Both the position numbers and the translations under genes were made by a program. Positions 10,100 to 18,122 of a stretch of 64,000 bases of DNA are shown here, piece after piece (the first letter of the stretch is position 1; the number at the start of each line of letters is the position of its first letter). The notes under the pieces were generated by a model. That model was not told where the DNA came from and ran no database searches. It worked only from the letters and a program-made list of their open reading frames with translations. The DNA is taken from positions 1-64,000 of the forward strand of contig NZ_BCTA01000099.1 of assembly GCF_001570485.1 (NCBI RefSeq). The letters are read 5' to 3'. This stretch comes from Mycolicibacterium novocastrense. Lineage in GTDB: Bacteria > Actinomycetota > Actinomycetes > Mycobacteriales > Mycobacteriaceae.

Positions 10100-11940
10100 C
10101 CGCCACCGACACCCCTGATACCGCGACATCAGAATGGCGCGGCAAGTTCGAAGAACAACACGACGACCTCCCGATCGACGAGACCCTCGACCGCCGCCGC
10201 GAAGCCCGCTCGCTTCTCGGCGACCTGCTGCGCCCCTACCGCTTCACCGTGGCGCTGCTCGCCCTCGTCGTGGTCGTGGAAAACGCGGCCCGCCTGTCGG
10301 TTCCGATCCTCGTGCAGCGCGGCATCGACCGGGGCATCCCGCCGATCGTCGACGGCGGCCCGGCCCACACGCTGCTGATGATCGTCGGCACCCTCGCCCT
10401 CGTCGTCGCGGTCCAGGCCACCAGCAGAATGTTCTTCCTCCGCCGCTCCGGGCGCATCGGCCAGAAAGTGCTCCTGGAGCTGCGCCGCAGGGTGTTTCGG
10501 CACTTTCAGCGCCTGGACATCGCCCTCCACGACCGGTACACCTCGGGCAGGGTGGTGAGCCGATCCACGAACGACGTCGAAGCCATCCAGGACATGCTCG
10601 AGACCGGCTTCGACAGCCTGGTCACCGCGGTGCTCACGCTGTTCGGGACCGCGATCCTGCTCGTGGTGCTCGACTGGCGGCTCGGCTTGATGTGCCTGGG
10701 CGCCTTCCCGCTGTTGATCGGGCTGGTGTGGTGGTTCCGCAACGAGTCCGCGAGAACATATCGCCGCGTGCGCGAGAGCGCCGCGCTGGTGATCGTGCAG
10801 TTCGTCGAGACGATGACGGGTATCAAGGCCGTGCAGGCCTATCGCCGGGAACCGCGCAACCAGCAGATTTTCGAAGACATTGCCGACCGCTACAAGGCCG
10901 ACAACGAGCGCACATTCCAACTGCTCGCGATCTTCATGCCCGGTGTCAAGCTCGTCGGCAACCTCACCACCGGTGTGGTGTTGCTTTACGGCGGCTACCG
11001 AGTCCTCAACGGTGAGATGACGATCGGCACGCTGACAGCCTTCCTGCTGTACCTGCGGATGTTCTTCGAGCCGATGCAGGAGATCTCGCAGTTCTTCAAC
11101 ACCTTCCAATCGGCGGCCTCGGCACTCGAGAAGCTCGCGGGCGTGCTCGCCCAGCGGCCGGGCATCAAGGACCCGGAGCGCCCCGTCGCGCTGACCGATG
11201 TGCGCGGCGAGATCGCCTTCCGCGACGTCCGATTCGAGTACGTCGCCGACCGCGCCGTCCTGCCGGGGTTGACGCTCGAAGTGCCGGCCGGCCAGACCGT
11301 CGCGCTGGTCGGTACCACCGGCGCGGGCAAGACCACGATCGCCAAGCTGATCGCGCGGTTCTACGACCCGGTATCCGGCTCGGTGACACTCGACGGCGTT
11401 GACTTGCGCGACCTTTCGCAGAGCGACCTACGCCGCCATGTCGTGATGGTCACCCAGGAGAACTTCATGTTCGACGGGACCATCGCCGACAACATCCGGT
11501 TCGGCCGGCCCGACGCGACCGACGCCGAGGTCGCCGCGGCGGCCGAGGCCGTCGGCGCCGGCCGTTTCATTGCGGCGTTGCCCGACGGTTACGACACCGA
11601 CGTCGCCAAACGTGGCGGTCGGCTCTCGGCGGGTCAGCGGCAACTCGTCGCGTTCGCGCGGGCGTTCCTCGCCGACCCCGCGGTGCTGATCCTCGACGAG
11701 GCGACGTCATCGCTGGACATCCCCAGCGAGCGCATGGTGCAGCGAGCGCTCGAGACTGTGCTCGCCGACCGGACGGCCTTGGTCATCGCGCACCGGTTGT
11801 CGACGGTGCAGGTCGCCGACCGGGTGCTGGTGCTCGAGCACGGCCGCATCGTCGAGGACGGTGCGCCAACGGATCTGATCGCCCGCGGCGACGGCCACTA
11901 TGCCGCACTACACCGCGCCTGGGTCGAGTCGCTGGCCTGA
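10096..11940 (+). CDS. ABC exporter half-transporter with LSAGQ signature (heterodimer subunit 2)
   Basis: This is a 614-aa TMD-NBD half-transporter translationally coupled to the preceding gene. Walker A GTTGAGKTT, Q-loop VMVTQENFMF, Walker B LILDEATSSLD with catalytic Glu and H-switch VIAHRLSTV are canonical. The signature reads LSAGQRQLV instead of LSGGQ. In an ABC dimer each ATP site combines Walker motifs of one subunit with the signature of the other. The altered signature here therefore falls in the same composite site as the Asp-substituted Walker B of the partner. The other site is fully canonical. The start is ATG 10096, inside the 4-nt overlap. Confidence 0.9.
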   Translation: MTATDTPDTATSEWRGKFEEQHDDLPIDETLDRRREARSLLGDLLRPYRFTVALLALVVVVENAARLSVPILVQRGIDRGIPPIVDGGPAHTLLMIVGTLALVVAVQATSRMFFLRRSGRIGQKVLLELRRRVFRHFQRLDIALHDRYTSGRVVSRSTNDVEAIQDMLETGFDSLVTAVLTLFGTAILLVVLDWRLGLMCLGAFPLLIGLVWWFRNESARTYRRVRESAALVIVQFVETMTGIKAVQAYRREPRNQQIFEDIADRYKADNERTFQLLAIFMPGVKLVGNLTTGVVLLYGGYRVLNGEMTIGTLTAFLLYLRMFFEPMQEISQFFNTFQSAASALEKLAGVLAQRPGIKDPERPVALTDVRGEIAFRDVRFEYVADRAVLPGLTLEVPAGQTVALVGTTGAGKTTIAKLIARFYDPVSGSVTLDGVDLRDLSQSDLRRHVVMVTQENFMFDGTIADNIRFGRPDATDAEVAAAAEAVGAGRFIAALPDGYDTDVAKRGGRLSAGQRQLVAFARAFLADPAVLILDEATSSLDIPSERMVQRALETVLADRTALVIAHRLSTVQVADRVLVLEHGRIVEDGAPTDLIARGDGHYAALHRAWVESLA

Positions 11941-11946
11941 GACCCG

Positions 11947-12013
11947 CCGCCGAAACTGAAGATATCCGCGAGATCGGCGCGCGAAACTTCGCGCACAAGT
12001 TCAGTTTCGCCGG
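11947..12013. terminator. Nested inverted repeat between convergent genes, likely bidirectional terminator
   Basis: The outer arms 11947-11960 (CCGCCGAAACTGAA) and 12000-12013 match at 13 of 14 positions as an inverted repeat. An inner hairpin, GCGCGAA at 11979-11985 with TTCGCGC at 11988-11994, sits between them. The element fills the gap between the ABC gene ending at 11940 and the oxidoreductase gene ending at 12016, where a bidirectional terminator is expected. There is no clear U-tract, which is common for mycobacterial terminators. Its arm sequence recurs at 36998 and 53165. Confidence 0.65.
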
Positions 12014-12015
12014 AG

Positions 12016-13395
12016 TCAGGCCTGCGCCAGCAGCGCTTTGAGTTTCTCGTTGACCGCCGGCAATTCTGACGTGAGCATCGAGATGATCCGGTCGCGCGCA
12101 CGCTCGCTGACGTTGGCGGTCACATGGTGCAACGCGTTGAGGCGCGCCGCGTCGACCCACGCCATCATGTCCGGGTCGGAGAACCACTGCAGTTGATTCT
12201 GGTTGAAGATCAACATCATCCGCAGCCAGTCGGTCGGTACATGCGGGTAGGGCACCGGCCGGCACAATGCGTTGCGGGCGTCGTCGTGGGGGTACGCCGT
12301 TTCGACGTGAGCGATGACGGCCGCGCTGAACGCCGGCTGACAGGTGCGCACCGTTTGCAGGGCGATGTGGTTGCCGTCGAAGATCGTCGTCACCGGCTCC
12401 TTGCCCAAACCATCTGCACTGCAGTCGATGTAGAGCACCGATCCGTCGATGTCGCGGACGCCGGCGTCCAACGTGATCCGGCCCGGCTCGATCGCCTGGA
12501 CGTGGCCCATCCGCACGACGTCGGTGATGCGGCGCAGTTCGGATAGCTCGGCCTGCGACAGGATCGCGCACCGGTACATGGTCGGTTCGACGGACCGGTC
12601 GATGCGTTGCAGGCAGCCCTTGTCCTCGAGCCGGGTGAACAGGTCAGGAAGCGACTCCGCCTCGCGCACCGCAGCCAATTGATTGGCGAAGTCGCCGATC
12701 GTGTGCTTCGCGAACTGCCGTCCGGGCTGGATGGCCGCCCGGTCCAGCACCCATGACTCGCGGGGCTTGATCCACGTGATTCGCTCCGGTGCGACGCCGT
12801 GCCGAAGGAGCCACAGGCATGAGTCCATCGCCGTCTTCCCCGCTCCCACAATGACATAGCGGTCACGCGGATCGGGGAGGCGCGGCAGGCTATTGGGCGG
12901 CACGACGTGGACGCCGTCGGCGACGGTGTAGGTCGGGCGTCGCATCGACGGGACGACAACCTCCACCCGCGTGGTCACCACCCGCCGTGCGGTCACCTCG
13001 ATGTCCTCGCCGCCGAACGTGCGCACCCGCCCGTCGCCGAGGTACTCGCTCATCGGCAGGTACGTCACCCGGCCGGTCGGCAGCAGGTGCTGGGTCATCA
13101 CCGCATCGAAGTACGCGCACACCTCGGCGCCACTGGCCAACTCGTAATAGCCTGCGTTGAGCCCGAATTGGTCGACGGTGTCACTGCCCAGCCCACGGGA
13201 GTTCACCCCGTAGTAGGCCGACGGTTGGTGCAGCCGCACGAACGGGTACGCCGTCGTCCAGTGCCCGCCGGGCTGGTCGTTGCGGTCGACGACCACGACC
13301 GTTGCATCCGATTCCTGGACCAGCGTGTCGGTGAACGCGAGCCCCATCGCGCCCGCACCCACGACGAGGTAGTCGGCCTGCAGTGTCCGCCCCAT
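12016..13395 (-). CDS. FAD-dependent NAD(P)-binding oxidoreductase/monooxygenase-like protein
   Basis: This is a 459-aa protein with two dinucleotide-binding folds. An N-terminal VVGAGAMGLAF FAD site is followed by a DRNDQPGGHW acidic/glycine segment. A second Rossmann motif, YVIVGAGKTAMDSC, lies near the middle. The arrangement resembles flavin-containing monooxygenases and related NAD(P)-dependent flavoproteins. I do not see the full BVMO fingerprint FxGxxxHxxxW, so the reaction is left open. The ATG (13393-13395) directly abuts the stop codon of the upstream epoxide hydrolase gene with no intervening base, so the two are probably co-translated. Confidence 0.75.
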   Translation of the reverse strand: MGRTLQADYLVVGAGAMGLAFTDTLVQESDATVVVVDRNDQPGGHWTTAYPFVRLHQPSAYYGVNSRGLGSDTVDQFGLNAGYYELASGAEVCAYFDAVMTQHLLPTGRVTYLPMSEYLGDGRVRTFGGEDIEVTARRVVTTRVEVVVPSMRRPTYTVADGVHVVPPNSLPRLPDPRDRYVIVGAGKTAMDSCLWLLRHGVAPERITWIKPRESWVLDRAAIQPGRQFAKHTIGDFANQLAAVREAESLPDLFTRLEDKGCLQRIDRSVEPTMYRCAILSQAELSELRRITDVVRMGHVQAIEPGRITLDAGVRDIDGSVLYIDCSADGLGKEPVTTIFDGNHIALQTVRTCQPAFSAAVIAHVETAYPHDDARNALCRPVPYPHVPTDWLRMMLIFNQNQLQWFSDPDMMAWVDAARLNALHHVTANVSERARDRIISMLTSELPAVNEKLKALLAQA

Positions 13396-14499
13396 TTATC
13401 GCACGCTAGCGAAGAACTTCGCGACGTCGTCGACGTACAGGTCGGGCTGCTCGAACGCCGCGAAGTGACCACCGCGCGGCATCGTCGTCCAGTGGGTGAT
13501 GTTGTATCCGTTCTCGCACCAACTGCGCGGGGCTTGCAGGATCTCCTTGGGGAAGGACGCGACACCGGTCGGGAGCTCGACCCGATCGAATCCGCCGAAC
13601 GCGTTGAAACTCTCCCAGTACAGGCGGGCCGACGACGCGCCCGATGCGGTCAGCCAGTACAACATCACGTTGTCGAGCAGTTCGTCTCTGGTCAGCACGT
13701 TCTCTGGATGGCCGTCGCAGTCCATCCACGACCAGAACTTCTCCACGATCCATGCGAGTTGCCCGGCCGGGGAGTCGACGAGCCCGTAGCCGAGGGTCTG
13801 CGGCCGAGTGGACTGTTGTTTGGAATAGCCCGAGTCCCACTTCTGGTAGTAGGAGCCGCGTTCCAGCGCCCGCTGCTCCTCCTCGGTCGGATTCTCGAGC
13901 TTGCCCGGCGGAAATCCGAGCGGCATGTTCAGGTGGATGGCCGTACAGCGGCCTTCGTTGCGGCCAATCTGCGTGGTGACCGCGGCACCCCAGTCTCCGC
14001 CCTGCGCGCCGAACCGCTCATAGCCCAGCGCGCCCATCAGGGTGTCCCAGGCCGAGGCGATCCTCTCGATGCCCCAGCCCGTCGCGGTGGGCTTCGCGGA
14101 GAAGCCGTAACCCGGCAGCGACGGGCAGACCACGTCGAAGCCGCGTTCGGTGAGCGGTTCGATCACCTTGTGGAACTCGACGACCGAGCCCGGCCAGCCA
14201 TGGGTGATCAACAACGGAAACGCGTCGGGGCGCGACGAGCGCTGATGGATGAAGTGGATGTCCAGGCCGTCGATCTCGGTGGTGTAGTGGTCGAACCGGT
14301 TCAACGCCTCTTCCCGGGCCCGCCAGTCGTATTCTTCGGCCCAGTACCCGGCCAGTTCGCGGGTGTAGTCCAGCGGGATTCCCTGACTCCAGTCGTCGAC
14401 GCATTCGGCCTCGGGCCATCGCGTGCGGGCCAGCCGCCCCTTCAAATCTTCGAGATCTGCGTCGGGAACTGCGATGCGGAACGGGCGGATCGCTGCCAT
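13396..14499 (-). CDS. Epoxide hydrolase (alpha/beta hydrolase with EHN domain)
   Basis: This is a 367-aa soluble alpha/beta hydrolase with the N-terminal epoxide-hydrolase (EHN) extension, which starts IRPFRIAVPDADLEDLK and includes the conserved RTRWPE. The oxyanion motif HGWPG is at residues 100-104. The nucleophile Asp169 lies in GGDWG, and the catalytic His is in RGGHFAAFEQP near residue 346. The family hydrolyses epoxides to diols. The neighbouring flavoprotein could in principle supply an oxygenated substrate, but this is inference. The start is ATG at 14499, and 53 nt separate it from the divergent small membrane-protein gene. Confidence 0.88.
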   Translation of the reverse strand: MAAIRPFRIAVPDADLEDLKGRLARTRWPEAECVDDWSQGIPLDYTRELAGYWAEEYDWRAREEALNRFDHYTTEIDGLDIHFIHQRSSRPDAFPLLITHGWPGSVVEFHKVIEPLTERGFDVVCPSLPGYGFSAKPTATGWGIERIASAWDTLMGALGYERFGAQGGDWGAAVTTQIGRNEGRCTAIHLNMPLGFPPGKLENPTEEEQRALERGSYYQKWDSGYSKQQSTRPQTLGYGLVDSPAGQLAWIVEKFWSWMDCDGHPENVLTRDELLDNVMLYWLTASGASSARLYWESFNAFGGFDRVELPTGVASFPKEILQAPRSWCENGYNITHWTTMPRGGHFAAFEQPDLYVDDVAKFFASVR

Positions 14500-14552
14500 G
14501 TCCGGATCTTGTCACGGGATGAATTCCGGCGTCGGCGGGAGTCGATATCTGT

Positions 14553-14933
14553 ATGGCGGCGATGGCAACAGTGGGACGGCGGGCGTGCGCCGTGCTCGCG
14601 GCCGGCTCGGCCTGCCTACACGCGACGATGCTCGGCCACGCGGAAACCCCGTTCGCGGCGACCCTGATGGCGGCAATGGTCGCGGCATGCCTGTACTGCG
14701 CGCGTGACCTGTGGCGCGACGGACGCCAGCGCACGTGGTTAGCCGTCGCACTGATGAACCTGGCGATGATCGCACTGCACCTGCCCGCGCCCGGCCACCA
14801 CCACGGCGCAGCGCCGACCACCGCGCCGTCAACCGTCATGGCACTGGCCACCGTGGTCGCCATGGCCGAGGCGACCGTCGCCGCGGCCGTGCTGTACGTA
14901 CACAGCCGCGGCCGGGCGGTGGACGGCCCGTGA
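14553..14933 (+). CDS. Small His-containing membrane protein, unknown function
   Basis: This is a 126-aa hydrophobic protein with about four predicted membrane segments. A short polar loop, LPAPGHHHGAAP, has a His triplet that could bind a metal, though this is speculative. I do not recognise a named family. The start ATG 14553 follows GGGAG at a reasonable distance; ATG 14562 is an alternative. It is divergent from the epoxide hydrolase gene and lies just upstream of another membrane-protein gene. Confidence 0.6.
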   Translation: MAAMATVGRRACAVLAAGSACLHATMLGHAETPFAATLMAAMVAACLYCARDLWRDGRQRTWLAVALMNLAMIALHLPAPGHHHGAAPTTAPSTVMALATVVAMAEATVAAAVLYVHSRGRAVDGP

Positions 14934-14942
14934 TAATCGGCG

Positions 14943-15392
14943 GTGATGTGGACCCCGACGCTTATCCTGATCGCCGCCACCACGCTGCTGGCCTGTGTCG
15001 TGTTCGGCGGAGGCCTCTACGAGACCATCGTCGTCGACCCCGCCTGGCCGAAGCGTCCCGGCATCATCCAGGCACACAACGGTGGGCTCTCGCGCCGGCG
15101 GTTCTGGATCCCGGCGCACACCGCCTTCGAGGTGCTGCTCATCCTCGCGCTCATCGGCTCTTGGTCTCACCCCGACGTGCGCACCGCGCTGCTGGTGGCG
15201 CTGGCCAGCCACGCGGTGATGCGCGTGTGGTCGCTGGTCGACTTCGTCCCGAAGGCCGTGGTGTTCGAGAAGTGCGATCCGGCCGAGGTAGACGAGGCCG
15301 CGGCGGTGCGCTGGATCCGGCGCAGCCGGCTGCGATTACCGCTGGACCTCGTCACCTGCATCGCGATGCTTGTCGCGCTGGCGGTCGCATAA
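14943..15392 (+). CDS. DUF1772-like integral membrane protein
   Basis: This is a 149-aa protein with four hydrophobic segments, an N-terminal GGGLYETIVVDPAW stretch and a central RRRFWIPAHTAFE segment. It resembles the DUF1772/anthrone-oxygenase-like membrane fold, whose bacterial members mostly lack an assigned role. Tandem GTG (14943) and ATG (14946) codons begin the frame, so the precise start is uncertain by one codon. It follows the previous gene by 9 nt and is probably co-transcribed with it. Confidence 0.6.
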   Translation: MMWTPTLILIAATTLLACVVFGGGLYETIVVDPAWPKRPGIIQAHNGGLSRRRFWIPAHTAFEVLLILALIGSWSHPDVRTALLVALASHAVMRVWSLVDFVPKAVVFEKCDPAEVDEAAAVRWIRRSRLRLPLDLVTCIAMLVALAVA

Positions 15393-15421
15393 ATGGGCTA
15401 TCAGCGGGCATAGCTAGGGCC

Positions 15422-15637
15422 ATGAGTGAGGACGCCGGCCGCGCGCCGCAGGAGAACCCGCAGAAGGACCGCTCGGACTGGGTCACCGGTGACGAGCCGA
15501 TGACCGGTCCGCAGCGCAGCTACTTGACGACGCTGGCGCAGGAGGCAGGGGAGCAGGTCCCAGAGAATCTGACCAAGGCTCAGGCCTCCGAGATGATCGA
15601 CCGGCTGCAACAACAGACAGGACGGAACCAATCATGA
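15422..15637 (+). CDS. DUF3072 family small protein
   Basis: This is a 71-aa acidic, soluble protein with the diagnostic central segment WVTGDEPMTGPQRSYL, followed by LAQEAGE and a LTKAQASEMIDRLQ helix. This matches the actinobacterial DUF3072 family, whose function is unknown. It starts at ATG 15422, and its stop overlaps the next start by 4 nt (ATGA, 15634-15637), so the two small proteins are probably made together. Confidence 0.75.
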   Translation: MSEDAGRAPQENPQKDRSDWVTGDEPMTGPQRSYLTTLAQEAGEQVPENLTKAQASEMIDRLQQQTGRNQS

Positions 15638-15879
15638 TCTCGGCCCAGGATGTACGCGCTCTGCTGAAGTCCGAAGAGAAGAATGCCGTACTGGTCGTCA
15701 TCGAGGGCCGGGTCGAGGTGATCGGCGCGGGCCGGCTCGCATCGGCCGACTACCGCGGCGCCCTCGAGGTGGTGGCCCGCGACGACCTAGTGCAGCGCCT
15801 CGGCGACTCGCCGTCCGACCGCGAAATCGAAGAGCAGGCAGCACAACTCGATACCGCGGTCTCCGAGTTGGGTGGTTGA
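15634..15879 (+). CDS. Conserved small protein of unknown function
   Basis: This is an 81-aa soluble protein starting MISAQDVRALLKSEEKNA, with no membrane segment and no motif I recognise. An alternating hydrophobic stretch, VLVVIEGRVEVI, suggests a small beta-rich domain followed by a helical tail. It is coupled to the DUF3072 gene by the 4-nt ATGA overlap and is convergent with accD3, with only one base between the two stop codons. Confidence 0.6.
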   Translation: MISAQDVRALLKSEEKNAVLVVIEGRVEVIGAGRLASADYRGALEVVARDDLVQRLGDSPSDREIEEQAAQLDTAVSELGG

Positions 15880-15880
15880 C

Positions 15881-17350
15881 TCACAGGCCGATTCCCCGGT
15901 AGCGCGCCAGCCGTGCCTGCAACCGTTGCTCGCCCGGAACGGCGCGCAGCCCGTGCAGTTCGTTGGCGACGACGGCCGACAACCGCTGCGTGAACTGCAG
16001 CGGTTCGTCGGCGGCATCGGGGTTTTCGGGCACGACCACGTCGACGATGCCGTTGCGCAACAGGTCCGCAGACCGAATACCCTGCGCCGCCGCCAGTTCC
16101 GGGGCGTGGTCGAGATCGCGGAACACGATCGCGCTGGCTCCCTCCGGCGGAAGCGGCGCCAGCCAGCCGTGCAGCGCCGCCAACACCCGGTCGGCGGGCA
16201 CCATCGCCAGCGCCGGCCCGCCGCTGCCCTGACCCAACAGCACCGACACCGTCGGAGTGTCCAGGGTGACCAGTTCGGCCAGGCAGCGCGCGATCTCGCC
16301 GGCCAGCCCACCCTGCTCGGCCTCGACGGTCAACGCCGGGCCCGCCGTGTCGATCACGAGCACCAGCGGCAGCTGCAGACCTTCGGCCAACGCCATACCC
16401 CGCCGCGCCTCACGCAGCGCCGCAGGCCCGACCATTCCGCCGACCACGCGTTGTTGTCCGAGCACCACCGCGGGCTGCCCGCCGAACCGGGCCAGCGCCA
16501 ACAGCGTCGTCGCCGCCTCGCCCTGCCCGGTGCCCGACAACAGCACCCGCTCGGTCGTCCCGTGCCGCAACAGATATCCCACGCCCGGGCGGTCCGGCCG
16601 CCGCGAGGCCTCCACCGACTCCCACGCCGGCACGTCGGGCAGCGGCCCGAGTTCGGGCCCAGACGGCGGCGAGCCCGGCGGATCGGCGACGACGGTCAGC
16701 GTCCGGTTCAGCGTCGCGCGCAACGCATCGAGCGGCACCACGCCGTCGATGACGCCGTGGCGGTGCAGGTTCTCGGCGGTCTGGATGCCTTCGGGGAACG
16801 GCTCGCCGTAGAGGTGTTCGTACACCCGCGGGCCGAGGAAGCCGATCAGCGCACCGGGCTCGGCGCCGGTCACATGCCCCAGCGATCCCCACGACGCGAA
16901 CACCCCGCCGGTTGTGGGATGCCGCAGGTACACCAGGTACGGCAGATGCGCGCGCTTGTGCAGCTCGACGGCGGCGGCGATCTTGACCATCTGCAGGAAC
17001 GCGACGGTGCCCTCCTGCATCCGCGTGCCGCCCGAACTGGGTGAGGCCAGCAGCGGCAGCCGTTCTGCCGTCGCGCGTTGTACCGCCGCGGTGATCCGCT
17101 CGGCCGCCGCCACCCCGATCGAGCCGGCCAGGAAGTCGAACTCGCACAGCACCAGCGCGACGCGGCGGCCGAACACGGTCCCTTCGCCGGTCACCACCGA
17201 CTCGTCCAGACCGGTCTTGGCGGCCGCGGCGGCCAACGCCCGCCGGTAGTCGCCGTCGGCCCCGACATCGAGCGGAGGGCCGTCCCAACTGCGGAACGAC
17301 CCGGCGTCGAGCACGGCATCCCGCACCGCGAGGGCACCGATCCGGCTCAC
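15881..17350 (-). CDS. accD3: Acyl-CoA carboxylase carboxyltransferase subunit AccD3
   Basis: This is a 489-aa protein containing fused beta- and alpha-type carboxyltransferase (crotonase-like) halves, as in the AccD family. The first half has SPSSGGTRMQEG; the second has VVGGMVGPAAL and later LGQGSGGPALAMVPADR. These match the CoA- and biotin-binding loops of carboxyltransferases. The length is close to M. tuberculosis AccD3 (Rv0904c, about 495 aa as I recall). The neighbours echA6, two beta-lactamase-fold genes and ctpE also match that locus. AccD3 has no firmly assigned substrate. The start is GTG 17350, with no strong ribosome site visible. Confidence 0.87.
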   Translation of the reverse strand: MSRIGALAVRDAVLDAGSFRSWDGPPLDVGADGDYRRALAAAAAKTGLDESVVTGEGTVFGRRVALVLCEFDFLAGSIGVAAAERITAAVQRATAERLPLLASPSSGGTRMQEGTVAFLQMVKIAAAVELHKRAHLPYLVYLRHPTTGGVFASWGSLGHVTGAEPGALIGFLGPRVYEHLYGEPFPEGIQTAENLHRHGVIDGVVPLDALRATLNRTLTVVADPPGSPPSGPELGPLPDVPAWESVEASRRPDRPGVGYLLRHGTTERVLLSGTGQGEAATTLLALARFGGQPAVVLGQQRVVGGMVGPAALREARRGMALAEGLQLPLVLVIDTAGPALTVEAEQGGLAGEIARCLAELVTLDTPTVSVLLGQGSGGPALAMVPADRVLAALHGWLAPLPPEGASAIVFRDLDHAPELAAAQGIRSADLLRNGIVDVVVPENPDAADEPLQFTQRLSAVVANELHGLRAVPGEQRLQARLARYRGIGL

Positions 17351-17370
17351 AGCAACAGGCTAGAGCGCTT

Positions 17371-17376
17371 TATATA
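17371..17376 (+). promoter_or_regulatory. Candidate -10 element for echA6 with very short leader
   Basis: TATATA at 17371-17376 lies 11 nt upstream of the echA6 ATG at 17388, and no Shine-Dalgarno sequence occurs between them. A start site about 7 nt downstream of the hexamer would leave a leader of at most a few bases. This would be a leaderless or near-leaderless transcript, common in mycobacteria. This is inference from spacing only. Confidence 0.45.
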
Positions 17377-17387
17377 GGCTCGCTCCC

Positions 17388-18122
17388 ATGATTGGTGTGA
17401 CCCGCGACGGCCACGTGATGACCCTGGAGATGCAGCGCCCCGAGCGCCGCAACGCGCTCAACGCCGAACTCGTCGACGGGCTTCGCGAAGCGATCGAGAA
17501 GGCCACCGCCGAGGACGTCCGCGCGATCGTGCTGACCGGGCAGGGCCACGTCTTCAGCTCCGGCGCCGACCTCTCGGGCGGCCAGGGGGTCGCCGACGAA
17601 CTGCCCGACAAGGCCCGCGCGCTCAACCTGGCGATCGACGCCGCGCCCGTCCCCGTCATCGGCGCCATCAACGGACCCGCGATCGGCGCCGGGGTCATCC
17701 TGTCGATGATCTGCGACCTGCGCGTCGTCGCCCCCGAGGCGTACTTCCAGTTCCCGGTCGCGAAATACGGCATAGCCCTGGACAACTGGAGCATCCGACG
17801 GCTGACCTCGCTGGTCGGGGCGGGCCGGGCCCGGGGCATGCTGCTGGCCGCCGAGCGGCTCACCGCCGACGTCGCGCTGCAGACCGGGATGGCCAACCGC
17901 ATCGGCACGCTTGAGGAAGCGCAGGCCTGGGCGCAGGAGATCGCGGGCTACGCGCCGCTGGCCCTGCAGCACGCCAAGCGGGTGCTCAACGACGACGGCG
18001 CGTACGAGGATCCCTGGCCCGCGCACAAGGATCTGTTCGACCGGGCGTGGGCGAGCCAGGACATCATCGAGGCTCAGGTTGCTCGCATTGAGAAGCGACC
18101 CCCGAGGTTCAAGGGGGCCTGA
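17388..18122 (+). CDS. echA6: Crotonase-family protein EchA6 (non-hydratase acyl-CoA binder)
   Basis: This is a 244-aa crotonase fold with the CoA/oxyanion motifs FSSGADL and GPAIGAGV. The segment where active enoyl-CoA hydratases carry a catalytic Glu in a P-E context reads [13 protein letters not shown], so the hydratase Glu is missing. M. tuberculosis EchA6 (Rv0905) is known as an essential, catalytically inactive protein that binds long acyl-CoA and links it to FAS-II for mycolic acid synthesis. It is the target of THPP compounds. Length, missing residue and gene order all support orthology. Its stop overlaps the next start by one base (TGATG). Confidence 0.88.
   Translation: MIGVTRDGHVMTLEMQRPERRNALNAELVDGLREAIEKATAEDVRAIVLTGQGHVFSSGADLSGGQGVADELPDKARALNLAIDAAPVPVIGAINGPAIGAGVILSMICDLRVVAPEAYFQFPVAKYGIALDNWSIRRLTSLVGAGRARGMLLAAERLTADVALQTGMANRIGTLEEAQAWAQEIAGYAPLALQHAKRVLNDDGAYEDPWPAHKDLFDRAWASQDIIEAQVARIEKRPPRFKGA

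Noticed and set aside
8195-10129. 644-codon antisense open frame opposite an ABC transporter gene
   Set aside because: His/Gln/Arg-rich nonsense composition caused by reverse reading of GC-rich codons; the sense strand encodes clear Walker and signature motifs.
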